A DNA stretch of 64,000 nt from Aeromicrobium wangtongii (GCF_024584515.1 NZ_CP102173.1:1922001-1986000); one strand, 5' to 3'. Numbered from the stretch's first letter, positions 51,107-60,525 are shown. Numbers and translations are program-made. The notes: a model not told the origin generated them from the sequence alone.

Positions 51107-51835
51107 TCAAGATGTGGGTCGAGCGTACTCGGGGCTCTTCACGTCGGCCAAGGCGGTGATGGTGATCTTCTTCTTCTCCTTCACGAAGGCAGATCCACCA
51201 CGGTTGGCGACGCGGTCGATGAGCCCGCCGCGAAAGCGTACCGCCTCGGCCAGGTCCTTCGGATCACCGATCGCCTCGATGACATACGGACGCTTGACCT
51301 CCCGGCCCCCGACGCGGATCTGGTTGTCGTCGTCCAGGAAGTAGGTCTGCGCCACGACCCGGGCGACGCCGTTGATGGCGATGACCTCGGCTCCCGCGTC
51401 GCGCAGCTCCTCGACGGCGTCCAGGAGCGCGGCGGCGTCGATCTGCTCGTCAGGATCGTTGATGGTCAGCTCGATGCCGCTGCCGGTCGCGCCGGCCGTC
51501 CCCGCCAGGATCGCCAGCTGGTCGGCGCGCTGCTTGGCCTGCTTCTCGGCCCGCTCTGAGCGTCGGGTGCTGCTGAGCAACCCGTTGCGGGTCTCGGTCA
51601 GATCCTGGATCTGCGTGCCGAGGCGCTCGTTCGCGACGTCCAGGGACTTGAGCAGCTCGACGAGCTCCTCGCTGCGTGCCCCGGAGTAGTCATCGGTGCC
51701 CGCGTCGTTGATCTGCACCGTGATCGCGAAGGCCAGTCCACCGATCAGCAGCGCGACGATGACCTGGGACGCCTTGGGGCGCAGCAGCCCTCGCCAGCCC
51801 GATGTCGCCGGCGTCGCCCGTCGCGACTCAGGCAT
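51107..51835 (-). CDS. DUF881 family protein (Rv1825-like)
   Basis: A 242-residue membrane-anchored protein: one N-terminal helix (ASQVIVALLIGGLAFAITVQ), a coiled-coil stretch (VELLKSLDVANERLGTQIQD) and the DUF881 domain (GIELTINDPDEQIDAAALLD, AEVIAINGVARVVAQTYFLD, PYVIEAIGDPKDLAEAVRF). Function unknown; always found with sbp. It ends 17 bases before gcvH. The gene overlaps sbp by 8 bases. Confidence 0.88.
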   Translation of the reverse strand: MPESRRATPATSGWRGLLRPKASQVIVALLIGGLAFAITVQINDAGTDDYSGARSEELVELLKSLDVANERLGTQIQDLTETRNGLLSSTRRSERAEKQAKQRADQLAILAGTAGATGSGIELTINDPDEQIDAAALLDAVEELRDAGAEVIAINGVARVVAQTYFLDDDNQIRVGGREVKRPYVIEAIGDPKDLAEAVRFRGGLIDRVANRGGSAFVKEKKKITITALADVKSPEYARPTS

Positions 51836-52160
51836 GGAAGATCCTGCGGCGGATGGCGGCGGCGTTGGCGAAGATCCTGATGCCCAGCACGACGACGACG
51901 CCGGTCGACAGCTGGGAGCCCACGCCGAGCTGGTCGCCCAGGTAGACCATGAATGCCGCGATGACGACGTTGGAGATGAACGAGACCACGAAGACCCGGT
52001 CGTTGAACCGTCGCTCCCCCAGGGCGCGGAGCGCGCCGATGACGGCATCCAGCGCCGCGACGATCGCGATCGGCAGGTACGGCTGCAGACCGGTCGGCAC
52101 CGTCGGCTGCAGCACCAGTCCGGCGATGACGCCGATGGCAAGACCGATCACCGGAATCAT
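51828..52160 (-). CDS. sbp: Small basic family protein Sbp (DUF1290)
   Basis: A 110-residue membrane protein with three hydrophobic helices (PVIGLAIGVIAGLVLQPTVP, YLPIAIVAALDAVIGALRAL, VVSFISNVVIAAFMVYLGDQ) and a basic C-terminus (RIFANAAAIRRRIFHA). It is the typical DUF1290/Sbp family, conserved next to DUF881 genes and linked to cell division operons. It overlaps both flanking DUF881 genes. Corresponds to Rv1824. Confidence 0.9.
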   Translation of the reverse strand: MIPVIGLAIGVIAGLVLQPTVPTGLQPYLPIAIVAALDAVIGALRALGERRFNDRVFVVSFISNVVIAAFMVYLGDQLGVGSQLSTGVVVVLGIRIFANAAAIRRRIFHA

Positions 52161-52948
52161 TCGTCCCCCTTGACGGCCTTGGCGTGCTTGACGGTGAGTC
52201 GGTTCTTCGGCGCGGACTCGACAACGAGGTCGTCCGATCGTGCTATGTCAAAGCGTACGCCCGAGGCCTTCCGCCTCTGTTCCCAGGCACGACCGACCGC
52301 CGACTGGCCGAACCGGTCCTCCAGCGCCGCGGGGTCGCCGAGTGCCTCGATCTCGAAGGGCTCGCCGATCGGCTCGTAGTTGACCTTGATGACTCCGCCG
52401 GCCGAGCGGATCGACGTCTGAGGGCCGATGCGCTTGCCATTGATGGCGATCGCCTCGGCCCCGGCGTACCAGAGCCCGTTGACCAAGGTCTGCAGATCGC
52501 GGTCGGTGATGGGTCGACCCGCGTCCGGCCCGGAGCTGACCGTGACCCGGACACCCGGACCGGCAGCGCCCCGGTCGGATGCCAGAAGCCGAAGCTCCTC
52601 GAAACCGGCGTCGAAACCGGCGACGGAGGCGTTGAGCTCCGCGACGGACGTGCGGAGCCGCTCGGCGGTCGCCTCCCGGCGGGCCAGCTGTTCCTTGCGC
52701 GCGTTGATGTCGCTGATGAGGGTGTCCCGCTCGCGCTCGGTCGCCGGTCGGTCGGTACGGGTCTGGATCGCCGCGATCGCCACCAGCAGCGCGAAGACGC
52801 CGAGCACGACGGCGGTCAGGACCGTGTTGAACTGGCGGGACTGCTCCCCCGGTCCGCCCCGGACGACGTAGTAGTCGTCATCCAGTGCGGTGTCTGCAAT
52901 CTTCTCGAGCAGGCCGTCGACCTGCTCGGGTTGCCCGGGCCCGGCCAT
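52157..52948 (-). CDS. DUF881 family protein (Rv1823-like)
   Basis: A 263-residue paralogue of the other DUF881 protein. An N-terminal cytoplasmic segment (PEQVDGLLEKIADTALDDDY) precedes a membrane helix (VLTAVVLGVFALLVAIAAIQ), a coiled coil (RERDTLISDINARKEQLARR) and the DUF881 domain (VRVTVSSGPDAGRPITDRDL, AEAIAINGKRIGPQTSIRS). ATGA overlap with sbp and a one-base overlap with the upstream phosphatidyltransferase gene. Confidence 0.88.
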   Translation of the reverse strand: MAGPGQPEQVDGLLEKIADTALDDDYYVVRGGPGEQSRQFNTVLTAVVLGVFALLVAIAAIQTRTDRPATERERDTLISDINARKEQLARREATAERLRTSVAELNASVAGFDAGFEELRLLASDRGAAGPGVRVTVSSGPDAGRPITDRDLQTLVNGLWYAGAEAIAINGKRIGPQTSIRSAGGVIKVNYEPIGEPFEIEALGDPAALEDRFGQSAVGRAWEQRRKASGVRFDIARSDDLVVESAPKNRLTVKHAKAVKGDE

Positions 52949-53526
52949 CACCTGGTCCGGACGACCCGGGGGGTGGTGGCCAGCAGCCTGCGGACCTGGA
53001 AGGCGTACAGGATCCCGCCCCACCAGTAGAGGGCGACACCCCAGATCGTGAACGCCCAGCCGAACACATTGGCCAGATCGGCGACGGTGCCGGTCGAGTC
53101 ACCCAGCAGCAGCAGCGGGAAGGCGTAGAGCAGGCTGGCCGTGGCCGCCTTGCCGAGGAAGTGCACCGGCAGCGAGCTGTAGCCGCGGGTGCGCAGGAAG
53201 GGCACCAGGCTGAACAGGAACACATCGCGCAGCGGCAGGAGGACGGCCAGCCACCACGGGATGACGTCGCGGAATCCCAGCCCGATGACGACGGCCAGGA
53301 TGAAGAAGCGATCGGCGACCGGATCCAGGATCGCGCCGATCTTGGAGGCCTGGTTGAACTTGCGGGCGAGCTTGCCGTCGAGGTAGTCGGTGATGCCGGA
53401 GACCATCAGCACCAGCAGGGCCAGGCCGTCCTTCTCCGGACCGAGCACGAGCCACAGGAACACCGGCACGAGCAGCAGCCGGATGAAGCTCAACGCATTG
53501 GGCACGGTGACGATGCGCTCCTCCAC
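52948..53526 (-). CDS. CDP-alcohol phosphatidyltransferase (PgsA2-like)
   Basis: A 192-residue membrane enzyme. The CDP-alcohol motif DG(x)2AR(x)8G(x)3D(x)3D is complete in [20 protein letters not shown] followed by LDPVADR. About five helices are seen. It makes a phosphodiester phospholipid such as phosphatidylglycerol phosphate; in M. tuberculosis the positional homologue is PgsA2 (Rv1822), whose exact product is debated. GTG start with GAGGAGG. It heads the conserved block that reaches the MerR gene. Confidence 0.9.
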   Translation of the reverse strand: MEERIVTVPNALSFIRLLLVPVFLWLVLGPEKDGLALLVLMVSGITDYLDGKLARKFNQASKIGAILDPVADRFFILAVVIGLGFRDVIPWWLAVLLPLRDVFLFSLVPFLRTRGYSSLPVHFLGKAATASLLYAFPLLLLGDSTGTVADLANVFGWAFTIWGVALYWWGGILYAFQVRRLLATTPRVVRTR

Positions 53527-53732
53527 TCGTGACCTCCTCGTCTGGTGCTCGTCCCCGTAATGTCACCAGACAGACTAGGTCATCGCCGGTCGCCGGCCTG
53601 CGCCGGACACGGCCGGGCCCGTCCATCGGGTGGGCACCGCCGTTGCGTGCGGGAACAGGACTGACAGACTGTGGGTTGCAAGCACACAACCGAACATTCT
53701 GGGCACGTCGTGCCCATTTCCCGAGGAGGAAC

Positions 53733-54350
53733 GTGGCGCTTTACACACTTCCGGACCTGCCGTACGACTACGGCGCACTGGATCCGCACATTTCGGGCAA
53801 GATCATGGAGCTGCACCACTCCAAGCACCATGCCGCCTACGTAGCCGGCATCAACCAGGCTCTCGAGCAGCTCGAGGAGGCCCGCGACAAGAACTCCTTC
53901 GGCAACATCAACCTGCTGGAGAAGAACCTCGCGTTCCACCTCGGTGGTCACATCAACCACTCGATCTTCTGGAAGAACCTGTCCCCCGAGGGCGGCGACA
54001 AGCCCACGGGCGAGCTGGCCGCGGCGATCGACCAGGACTTCGGTTCGTTCGACGCCTTCCGCGCGCAGTTCGAGGCGACGGCGCTGGGCCTGCAGGGCTC
54101 CGGCTGGGCCATCCTGACCTGGGACACCCTGGGCCAGAAGCTGGTCGTCGTGCAGCTGTTCGACCAGCAGAACAACATCCCCGCCACGCTGATCCCGATC
54201 ACGCAGCTGGACATGTGGGAGCACGCGTTCTACCTGGACTACCTCAACGTCAAGGGCGACTACGTCAAGGCGTGGTGGAACATCGTCAACTGGGCCGATG
54301 CCCAGGAGCGCTTCACCGCAGCAACCTCCGGTGGCCAGATCATCTTCTGA
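53733..54350 (+). CDS. sodA: Superoxide dismutase, Fe/Mn type
   Basis: A 205-residue enzyme that dismutates superoxide. Metal ligands are H28 ([13 protein letters not shown]), H76 (HINHSIFW), D160 and H164 ([12 protein letters not shown]). The [10 protein letters not shown] segment is typical of the mycobacterial-type Mn/Fe enzymes; metal choice cannot be told. GTG 53733 has GAGGAGG 3 bases upstream; a long in-frame extension is not plausible. There is no signal peptide. A long terminator follows. Confidence 0.96.
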   Translation: MALYTLPDLPYDYGALDPHISGKIMELHHSKHHAAYVAGINQALEQLEEARDKNSFGNINLLEKNLAFHLGGHINHSIFWKNLSPEGGDKPTGELAAAIDQDFGSFDAFRAQFEATALGLQGSGWAILTWDTLGQKLVVVQLFDQQNNIPATLIPITQLDMWEHAFYLDYLNVKGDYVKAWWNIVNWADAQERFTAATSGGQIIF

Positions 54351-54362
54351 TCCGATCCACCT

Positions 54363-54404
54363 CAGCGACGGCGGGCATCCCTCACGGGGTGCCCGCCGTC
54401 GCTG
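54363..54404. terminator. Bidirectional terminator after sodA
   Basis: A 19-bp stem (CAGCGACGGCGGGCA... with ...TGCCCGCCGTCGCTG, one G-T pair) and a TCAC loop, between the convergent sodA and the copper gene. Confidence 0.85.
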
Positions 54405-54406
54405 TC

Positions 54407-56365
54407 TCAGGGCTCCCGGCGGCGGCCGTGGTCGGCCAGGTCGCGCAGGTGGGCGTTGTACGCCTCCAGCGCCGCGTCCTCGTTGCGATCCTCGGCTCGG
54501 TCGAAGCGCTTGGCCTCGCGGGCGTCCGACCGGAACCACTGGAACAGGATCGCGATCATGACCAGCAGCAGCGGGACCTCGCCGGTGGCCCACGCCATCC
54601 CGCCACCGAGGTACTGGTCGGCCAGCAGATCGGTCCGGTACGGCCGGTCAAGCGCCTTCCAGTAGTCCAGCGCGAAGACCACGTTGGACGACATCAGCGC
54701 GACCGCGAAGAAGGCGTGGAACGGCAGCGTGACCAGCAGGGCACCGAACCTGGCGATCGGTGCGAGCGCACGCGGCGCCGGGTCGATGCCGATCAGGACG
54801 TAGTAGAACAGCAGTCCCACCGCGAGGAAGTGGATCTCCATGATCGCGTGGCCCCAGTGATTGCTCATCAGGGTCTCGAACAGGCCGGTGAAGTACAGGC
54901 CGTAGAGGCTGCCCACGAACATGACCGGCCCGAACAGCGGGTGGGTCACGAAGCGGGAGAACCGCGAGTGCAGGAACGACAGCAGCATCGCCCGCGGTGA
55001 GATGTCACCCGGCTGGCGCGGACCGGGCAGGGTCCGCAGGGCCAGGGTCATGGGCGCGCCAAGTACCAGGAAGATCGGCGCGACCATCGACAGCAGCATG
55101 TGGGAGGCCATGTGCGCGCTGAACAGGACGTGCGAGTACTCCCCCAGCCCTCCGAACGTCGCCCAGGCGACGGCCACCATGCCGAGGAGCCAGGAGATCG
55201 TCCGGCCGACCGGCCACTTGTCGCCGCGGCGGTGCATCGCCCACACGCCGCGCAGGTACAGCGCGGTGCCCAGCGCGACGATCGCGATGCCGACGCCGTT
55301 GCCGGTCCATCCGGTCAGCAGCCGCAGGACCGTGGGCGCGGCCGGGAGCGGGCCGCCGAGCAGCTCCTCGACCGGCGTCTGCAGCACGCCGTCGCCGACC
55401 GGCGTGGGGGTGCGGGACAGGGCAACGGCCAGGCCGACCGCCGCCGCCATCACGAACAGCTCGGTGATGGCCAGCCGCAGGAATCCGCCGCCGGCGGCGA
55501 TGATGCGGCGCCGCTGCTGGTAGCCCAGCACGCCGAGGGCGAGCAGCGCCACGACCTTGCCGATCACCAAGAGGCCGTACGAGGTGCCGAACACGTCCGA
55601 GAGGTTGCGCAGGCGCACCAGGGCGTTGACGGCGCCCGAGGCCGCGACGACGACGAACGCCCACAGCGCCAGCGTCGAGTAGCGCGCGGTGGCCGCCCCC
55701 AGCCGCTTGCTGCCGCGGATGGCGACCCAGCCCAGGACGGCCAGCCCGCCCACCCAGATCGTCGCCCCGACGATGTGCAGGAACAGGCTCGTCGTGGCCA
55801 GGCCGTGCGAGCCCGAGGACGCCGAGTGTCCGGTCAGCGCGATCGGGGCCATCGTGGCCAGTGCGACACCCAGCAGCACCGCCAGCGAGCGGACGCCCAG
55901 CGCCAGTCGCGTGGCGACGGCGATGACCGCCGCGCCCAGCGCCTGCAGGAAGATCGCCCGCCCGTTCGACGTCCCCGCGTAACCGGAGATGAACGCCCAG
56001 GTCTGACCGCTCAGCGGAACGCCGAAGACATCGGACACCTTCACGATGAAGTACAGGACGCTCGAGACCGACCAGACCGTCGCCCACCGTGAGGCGAGCC
56101 GGACGGCCTGGACCGACAGTCCCTGCACCTCTGGCCCTGACGAGGGCAGCAGGAACGCCGCCCCCAGCAGGAACCCGACCACCGCGATGGCCGCGAGGTC
56201 CGTCACCAGCTTGAGCAGCGGCACCGCCCAGCCGACCAGGAGGCCGGGGTCGGCGATGCCGACGGGCGCCTGCTCCGGCGACCCGCCGCCGAGCACCAGG
56301 AAGGCGATCAGCGACAGGCCGGCGACGACGAAGCCGACCGTGGTGTCACGCAGCGTCTGGGTCAT
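54407..56365 (-). CDS. Fused CopD/CtaG: copper resistance D and cytochrome c oxidase assembly domains
   Basis: A 652-residue protein with about 15 membrane helices. The N-terminal half is a CopD domain (LHIVGATIWVGGLAVLGWVA, TRYSTLALWAFVVVAASGAVN-like segment). The C-terminal half is a CtaG/caa3 assembly domain (YSHVLFSAHMASHMLLSMVA, NHWGHAIMEIHFLAVGLLFY, YVLIGIDPAPR, FHAFFAVALMSSNVVFALDY) with many His and Met residues likely to bind copper. The fusion is frequent in actinobacteria and would move copper across the membrane for oxidase assembly or detoxification. Overlaps copC by 20 bases. Confidence 0.9.
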   Translation of the reverse strand: MTQTLRDTTVGFVVAGLSLIAFLVLGGGSPEQAPVGIADPGLLVGWAVPLLKLVTDLAAIAVVGFLLGAAFLLPSSGPEVQGLSVQAVRLASRWATVWSVSSVLYFIVKVSDVFGVPLSGQTWAFISGYAGTSNGRAIFLQALGAAVIAVATRLALGVRSLAVLLGVALATMAPIALTGHSASSGSHGLATTSLFLHIVGATIWVGGLAVLGWVAIRGSKRLGAATARYSTLALWAFVVVAASGAVNALVRLRNLSDVFGTSYGLLVIGKVVALLALGVLGYQQRRRIIAAGGGFLRLAITELFVMAAAVGLAVALSRTPTPVGDGVLQTPVEELLGGPLPAAPTVLRLLTGWTGNGVGIAIVALGTALYLRGVWAMHRRGDKWPVGRTISWLLGMVAVAWATFGGLGEYSHVLFSAHMASHMLLSMVAPIFLVLGAPMTLALRTLPGPRQPGDISPRAMLLSFLHSRFSRFVTHPLFGPVMFVGSLYGLYFTGLFETLMSNHWGHAIMEIHFLAVGLLFYYVLIGIDPAPRALAPIARFGALLVTLPFHAFFAVALMSSNVVFALDYWKALDRPYRTDLLADQYLGGGMAWATGEVPLLLVMIAILFQWFRSDAREAKRFDRAEDRNEDAALEAYNAHLRDLADHGRRREP

Positions 56366-56885
56366 TGCGCCTCCTGAGCGGTGCGAGAAGCAGTCCCAGC
56401 GCGACGACCGCCGCGAGGATGCCCCAGAAGAGGTGTGAGCTGTGCCGGTGCACGAAGGACTCCTGATCGGTATCGGTGGGGGTGGCTGCCGTGACGGCGC
56501 GACCGGCGGTCACGTCGTAGGTCACGGTGCCGGTCACGGGGTGGCCGTCGGACGAGACGATCCGGAACGAGGCGCGATAGGTGCCGCGTTGGTCGACATC
56601 GGCGACGGTGGCGGTCAGATCCGGGCCGACGGCCCGGATCCCGGTGACGTCGACCTGCGTCCCGTCGGGGGCCGCGATCGCGACGTCGGCGGGCTTGCCC
56701 ACGTTCTGGTTGAAGGTGAGCGTGATCTGGGTGGGTGCCGCCGCCAGGGTCGTCCCGTCCGCCGGGTCCGAGGAGACCAGGGCCGCGTGCGCGCTCGCGG
56801 GTGCCGCGCCGAGCCCGGCGGCCGCGAGCAGCACGGGAACCACGAGCCCCAGGACGATCCCGCGGAGCACGACGACGTTATGCAC
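56346..56885 (-). CDS. copC: CopC domain protein with C-terminal membrane anchor
   Basis: A 179-residue extracytoplasmic copper-binding protein. After the signal peptide (VVLRGIVLGLVVPVLLAAAG) the mature N-terminus is HAALVSSDPADGTTLA, the conserved His-first copper site; the second His is in SSDGHPVTGTVTYDV. A C-terminal helix (HLFWGILAAVVALGLLLAPL) anchors it. It would hand copper to CopD. It overlaps both neighbours, so the operon is translationally coupled. Confidence 0.92.
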   Translation of the reverse strand: MHNVVVLRGIVLGLVVPVLLAAAGLGAAPASAHAALVSSDPADGTTLAAAPTQITLTFNQNVGKPADVAIAAPDGTQVDVTGIRAVGPDLTATVADVDQRGTYRASFRIVSSDGHPVTGTVTYDVTAGRAVTAATPTDTDQESFVHRHSSHLFWGILAAVVALGLLLAPLRRRNDPDAA

Positions 56886-57564
56886 GTCGTCGATTCTGTC
56901 TCAGGGCGACAACCAGCGCGGCTGCGGCGACGACGAGGGCTGCTCCGCCCAGCCACGTGCCGAGCTCGGTGCCCTCGTCCGCCGAGGCGTCCGACCCGCC
57001 CGCTGAGTGCGCGGTCGTCCCGTGCCCACCGTCGCCGGCAGCGGCGGCGAGGGTCAGCACCGGTCGCGGGTGCTCGGGCTCCGTGTCGCCGGTCTGCTCC
57101 TGGTCCCAGTCGACGACCTCGCCGTCGCTGTACGTCTGCTGGGCGGAGAATCCGACCGACGAGGCGTCCGGAAACGGGCCGGCCGAGATCGCGAACTCGT
57201 CGAACTGTCCGACCGGTGTGCCCTCCCCCTCGGCCGTCCAGGTGATCGTGCTGACCGCCTCGGTGAGCTCGAAGTCGCCGGTCTTGACCGGCTTGTCGAA
57301 GGTCGTCGTGGTCGTCTTGACCGTCCAGCCCGGCTTGGCGCCGGTCGAGACGAAGGCGAACGGTGTGTCGGCCGGCAGGGTCACGACGAGCTTGGTCGTG
57401 GTGGCGGCATCGGACTCGTTGGGGACCCGGAACACGACCTTGCCGAATCCGCCCTGCGCCGCATCGGTCGACGAGACGCCGACGTGGGCCGAGGCAGGGG
57501 CGGCGACGGCCACGAGGGCAGCCGTCGTGAGCGCAGCACCGAGCCGCGCGAGAGTGCGTGTCAT
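56878..57564 (-). CDS. YcnI/DUF1775 copper-associated protein
   Basis: A 228-residue exported protein. The signal peptide ends at APASA-HVGVSSTDAAQG, so the mature protein starts with His, as in Bacillus subtilis YcnI, where it binds Cu(II). The DUF1775 domain contains VVFRVPNESDAATTTKLVVT, WTVKTTTTTFDKPVKTG and the W and F residues of the copper pocket (ISAGPFPDASSVGFSAQQTY). A C-terminal helix (GTWLGGAALVVAAAALVVAL) anchors it. It overlaps copC by 8 bases. AAGGAAC precedes ATG 57564. Confidence 0.9.
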   Translation of the reverse strand: MTRTLARLGAALTTAALVAVAAPASAHVGVSSTDAAQGGFGKVVFRVPNESDAATTTKLVVTLPADTPFAFVSTGAKPGWTVKTTTTTFDKPVKTGDFELTEAVSTITWTAEGEGTPVGQFDEFAISAGPFPDASSVGFSAQQTYSDGEVVDWDQEQTGDTEPEHPRPVLTLAAAAGDGGHGTTAHSAGGSDASADEGTELGTWLGGAALVVAAAALVVALRQNRRRA

Positions 57565-57602
57565 GAAAATGGGTTCCTTGCTGAGATGGAGTGAACGGCT
57601 GG

Positions 57603-58133
57603 TCAGACGAGGCCGACCGGCGGTCCTCTCCGCGACCGCACGCAGGCGAGCCACAGCTCGTGCGGCGAGGTCAGTGCGACGACCGCGCGCACCGGACGCA
57701 GGTGCGGCGCCCGCACGAGCCGGCCCCGCGAGGGCAGGACCCGTCGGACCAACCGGCGGCCCATCTCCCACACGAACCGCTCGCCGTACGCCAGGACGGC
57801 GACGCTGACGCCGGTGGCTGCCAGGTGCCCGGCGATCATGCCGGGACCCATCGTCATCTCGCCCGAGCCGCCGGCAAGGTGCACGCCCGCCTGGCACAGC
57901 ACCAGCAGCCCCAGCAGCTGGCCCGGGGTGACCCGGCGTGCGGACAGCAGCCACGCGACGCCTCCGGAACCGGCCAGCACCGCCGCGACGGCTCCCGTCG
58001 GCATCGGCCCACCCGCGAACCGGTGTCCCAGCGCGGCGGCGGTGACGCACACCAGTGCTGCAGCCAGGGATCGAGCCACCCGCAGCGGACGTCCGTCCGG
58101 ACGCGCTGCTTCGAGGCGGTCCGGGAAGCTCAC
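57603..58133 (-). CDS. Membrane protein of the copper operon, unknown function
   Basis: A 176-residue protein with about four hydrophobic segments (RSLAAALVCVTAAALGHRFA, GQLLGLLVLCQAGVHLAGGS, MIAGHLAATGVSVAVLAYGE). Met and His residues in and near the helices (HLAGGSGEMTMGPGMIAGHL) could bind copper. I do not recognise a named family. GTG 58133 follows GAGGAG almost directly. It is the first gene of the copper operon, 38 bases before the YcnI-like gene, and is divergent from rocD. Confidence 0.65.
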   Translation of the reverse strand: MSFPDRLEAARPDGRPLRVARSLAAALVCVTAAALGHRFAGGPMPTGAVAAVLAGSGGVAWLLSARRVTPGQLLGLLVLCQAGVHLAGGSGEMTMGPGMIAGHLAATGVSVAVLAYGERFVWEMGRRLVRRVLPSRGRLVRAPHLRPVRAVVALTSPHELWLACVRSRRGPPVGLV

Positions 58134-58226
58134 CTCCTCACGATATCCGCGCCACTGCCGCGGACGACTCCCAGGTCCCGCCGCGGGCAGGCGCGACAGG
58201 GCCACTGGTCCCGTTACCGTGGTGGC

Positions 58227-59432
58227 ATGAGCATCGACACCGCGTCCTACATCACGCTCGACGAGCACTGGGGAGCGCACAACTATCACCCGCTCCCCGT
58301 CGTCATCGCCGAGGCCGAAGGGGCGTGGGTCACCGACGTCGACGGTCACCGGTACCTCGATTTCCTCTCCGGGTACTCGGCCCTCAACTTCGGTCACCGG
58401 CACCCCGTGCTGGTCGAGGCGGTGCGCGAGCAGCTCGATCGGGTGACGCTGACGTCCCGGGCCTTCCACAACGACCAGTTCGGGCAGTTCTGCCGTGAGC
58501 TGGCCGAGCTGACGCAGACCGAGATGGTGCTGACGATGAACACCGGCGCCGAGGCGGTCGAGTCGGCCATCAAGGTCGCCCGCAAGTGGGCCTACGAGGT
58601 CAAGGGCGTGCAGTTCAACGGCGCCGAGATCATCGTCGCGGCCGGCAACTTCCACGGCCGCACCACCACGATCGTGTCCTTCTCGGACGATCCGGGCGCG
58701 CACGACAACTACGGCCCCTTCACTCCGGGCTTCGTGACGGTCCCGTACGGCGATCTCGCTGCCATCGAGGCCGCGATCACCCCCAACACCGCCGCCGTCC
58801 TGATCGAGCCCATCCAGGGCGAGGCCGGTGTCATCGTTCCCCCGTCGGGCTACCTGGCCGGCATCCGTCGTGCCTGCGACGAGAACAACGTGCTGATGAT
58901 CGCCGACGAGATCCAGTCCGGCCTCGCCCGGACCGGCAAGCTCTTCGCCCTCGACCACGACGACGTCCGCGCCGATCTGTACACCTTGGGCAAGGCGCTG
59001 GGCGGCGGCATCATCCCGGTCTCGGCGGTCGTCGGGCGCGGCGACGTGCTGGGGGTGCTCAAGCCGGGACAGCACGGCTCGACCTTCGGCGGATATCCCA
59101 TGGCCTGTGCCGTCGGACGAGCCGTCGTGGGCCTGTTGGCGACCGGTGAGTTCCAGGCCCGGTCGCTCGAGCTGGGGCGCTACCTGCACGGTCGCCTCGA
59201 CGAGCTCGTGGGCCGCGGCATCGTGGCCGTCCGCGGGCGCGGACTGTGGGCCGGCGTCGACATCGACCCGCTGTCCAGGACCGGTCGCGAGGTGTCGATG
59301 GCGCTGCGGGACCGGGGTGTGCTGTGCAAGGAGACGCACGAGCGCACCCTGCGCATCGCTCCCCCGCTGGTCATCACCCAGGACGAGATCGACCACGCCG
59401 TCGACGCGCTGGCCGACGCCCTGCAGGCCTAG
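58227..59432 (+). CDS. rocD: Ornithine--oxo-acid transaminase
   Basis: A 401-residue class III aminotransferase that converts ornithine and 2-oxoglutarate to glutamate semialdehyde and glutamate. The PLP lysine is in DLYTLGKALGGGIIPVSAVV, and the aldehyde-binding loop NTGAEAVESAIKVARKWAY. The start HWGAHNYHPLPVVIAEAEGA matches ornithine aminotransferases, not acetylornithine or GABA enzymes. ATG 58227; the open frame upstream is on the wrong strand of the copper gene. No other arginine catabolic gene is adjacent. Confidence 0.93.
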   Translation: MSIDTASYITLDEHWGAHNYHPLPVVIAEAEGAWVTDVDGHRYLDFLSGYSALNFGHRHPVLVEAVREQLDRVTLTSRAFHNDQFGQFCRELAELTQTEMVLTMNTGAEAVESAIKVARKWAYEVKGVQFNGAEIIVAAGNFHGRTTTIVSFSDDPGAHDNYGPFTPGFVTVPYGDLAAIEAAITPNTAAVLIEPIQGEAGVIVPPSGYLAGIRRACDENNVLMIADEIQSGLARTGKLFALDHDDVRADLYTLGKALGGGIIPVSAVVGRGDVLGVLKPGQHGSTFGGYPMACAVGRAVVGLLATGEFQARSLELGRYLHGRLDELVGRGIVAVRGRGLWAGVDIDPLSRTGREVSMALRDRGVLCKETHERTLRIAPPLVITQDEIDHAVDALADALQA

Positions 59433-59559
59433 CCGTCGAGCGGGTCGTCACCGTCCGGGATGCCGCAGGTCCGCCCGGCGCGGGACGTTGTGCCCTGAAC
59501 CCCAGGGGGCGCACGGGTGACGCTGAAGTCTCCAGCGTCCATCGCGAATCGGGGTTGTC

Positions 59560-59952
59560 ATGTCAGCATTTGGTGTCGACGGGTGGGAGCTGGTCTGGTC
59601 GATCTTCTGGGTCCTGGCGTTCTTCGTGTACATCTTCGCGCTGTTCGCGATCATCAATGACCTGTTCGACGACCACGGGCTCAGCGGATGGTGGAAGGCC
59701 CTGTGGGTCGTGGCCCTCCTGGTGTTCCCGTTCCTGACGATCCTGGTGTACCTGATCGCCCGCGGAAAAGGCATGCAGGAGCGCTCCCAGCGCCGCGCCG
59801 CCGCTGCCCAGAAGGCCACCGACGACTACATCCGCCAGACGGCCGGCCGCCCGTCCCCGGCCGACGAGATCGCCAAGGCCAAGGCATTGCTGGACGACGG
59901 GACGATCACGCAGGACGAGTACGAGTCGATGAAGGCCCGTGCACTCACCTGA
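59560..59952 (+). CDS. PLDc_N and SHOCT domain membrane protein
   Basis: A 130-residue protein. Two N-terminal helices (WSIFWVLAFFVYIFALFAII, ALWVVALLVFPFLTILVYLI) form a phospholipase D N-terminal-like unit with the HGLSGWWKALWV loop. The C-terminal ADEIAKAKALLDDGTITQDE is a SHOCT motif (short C-terminal domain), a small helical oligomerisation motif. Function unknown. The next gene encodes a DUF1269 protein 54 bases on, likely in the same operon. Confidence 0.85.
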   Translation: MSAFGVDGWELVWSIFWVLAFFVYIFALFAIINDLFDDHGLSGWWKALWVVALLVFPFLTILVYLIARGKGMQERSQRRAAAAQKATDDYIRQTAGRPSPADEIAKAKALLDDGTITQDEYESMKARALT

Positions 59953-60006
59953 CCCGCCGGCCGCGGCACTCCTGCCATCCGCGGCACCGACGAAAGGCCC
60001 ACCACC

Positions 60007-60525
60007 ATGACCGACCGCAACTGCTCACTGCTCGTGGCCGCGTACGACGACGAGTCGACGGCCCGCGAGGACTTCGCCGCCATGAAGACCGTCGACGACC
60101 TGGACGTCGTCGCGGCCGTCGTGCTGTCCCGTGACGCCGAGGGAAAGGTCCACGCCAAGGAGCACGGCGGCAAGCTCGTGCGATACGGGACCGCGGTGGG
60201 CGCCGTCGGCGGTGTCGTCGTCGGCCTGTTCGCGCCGTCGCTGCTGGCCTCGGGCGTGGTCGGGGCCGTCATCGGGGCCGGCGCCGGAGAGATCCTCCAG
60301 CGTCACGAGGAGCGGCAGATCGGCGTCGACGCGCAGGAGTGGCTGCCCAACGGTGCCTCGGCGATTGTGGCCGTCATCGACGACCTCTATCTCGACCGGG
60401 TCGACAAGGCCGTCGAGCACGCCGCCAGGAACATCACCAAGGCGATCGGGAAGGGCGACTACGACGCGGTCGTCAAGGCCGTCAACAAGGGCGAGGATCA
60501 GATCATCGAGGCCATCGCGACCTGA
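60007..60525 (+). CDS. DUF1269 family protein
   Basis: A 172-residue protein. The N-terminal half (NCSLLVAAYDDESTAREDFA, VVLSRDAEGKVHAKEHGG) is the DUF1269 type; the centre is a glycine-zipper membrane stretch (GAVGGVVVGLFAPSLLASGV, VGAVIGAGAGEILQRH). A helical tail (VKAVNKGEDQIIEAIAT) follows. Such proteins are often stress-induced and membrane-associated, with no known activity. GAAAGG stands 10 bases before the ATG. Confidence 0.78.
   Translation: MTDRNCSLLVAAYDDESTAREDFAAMKTVDDLDVVAAVVLSRDAEGKVHAKEHGGKLVRYGTAVGAVGGVVVGLFAPSLLASGVVGAVIGAGAGEILQRHEERQIGVDAQEWLPNGASAIVAVIDDLYLDRVDKAVEHAARNITKAIGKGDYDAVVKAVNKGEDQIIEAIAT

Noticed and set aside
57591..58226. A longer N-terminus of rocD
   Set aside because: The open frame upstream of ATG 58227 overlaps the opposite membrane protein gene and lacks family similarity.
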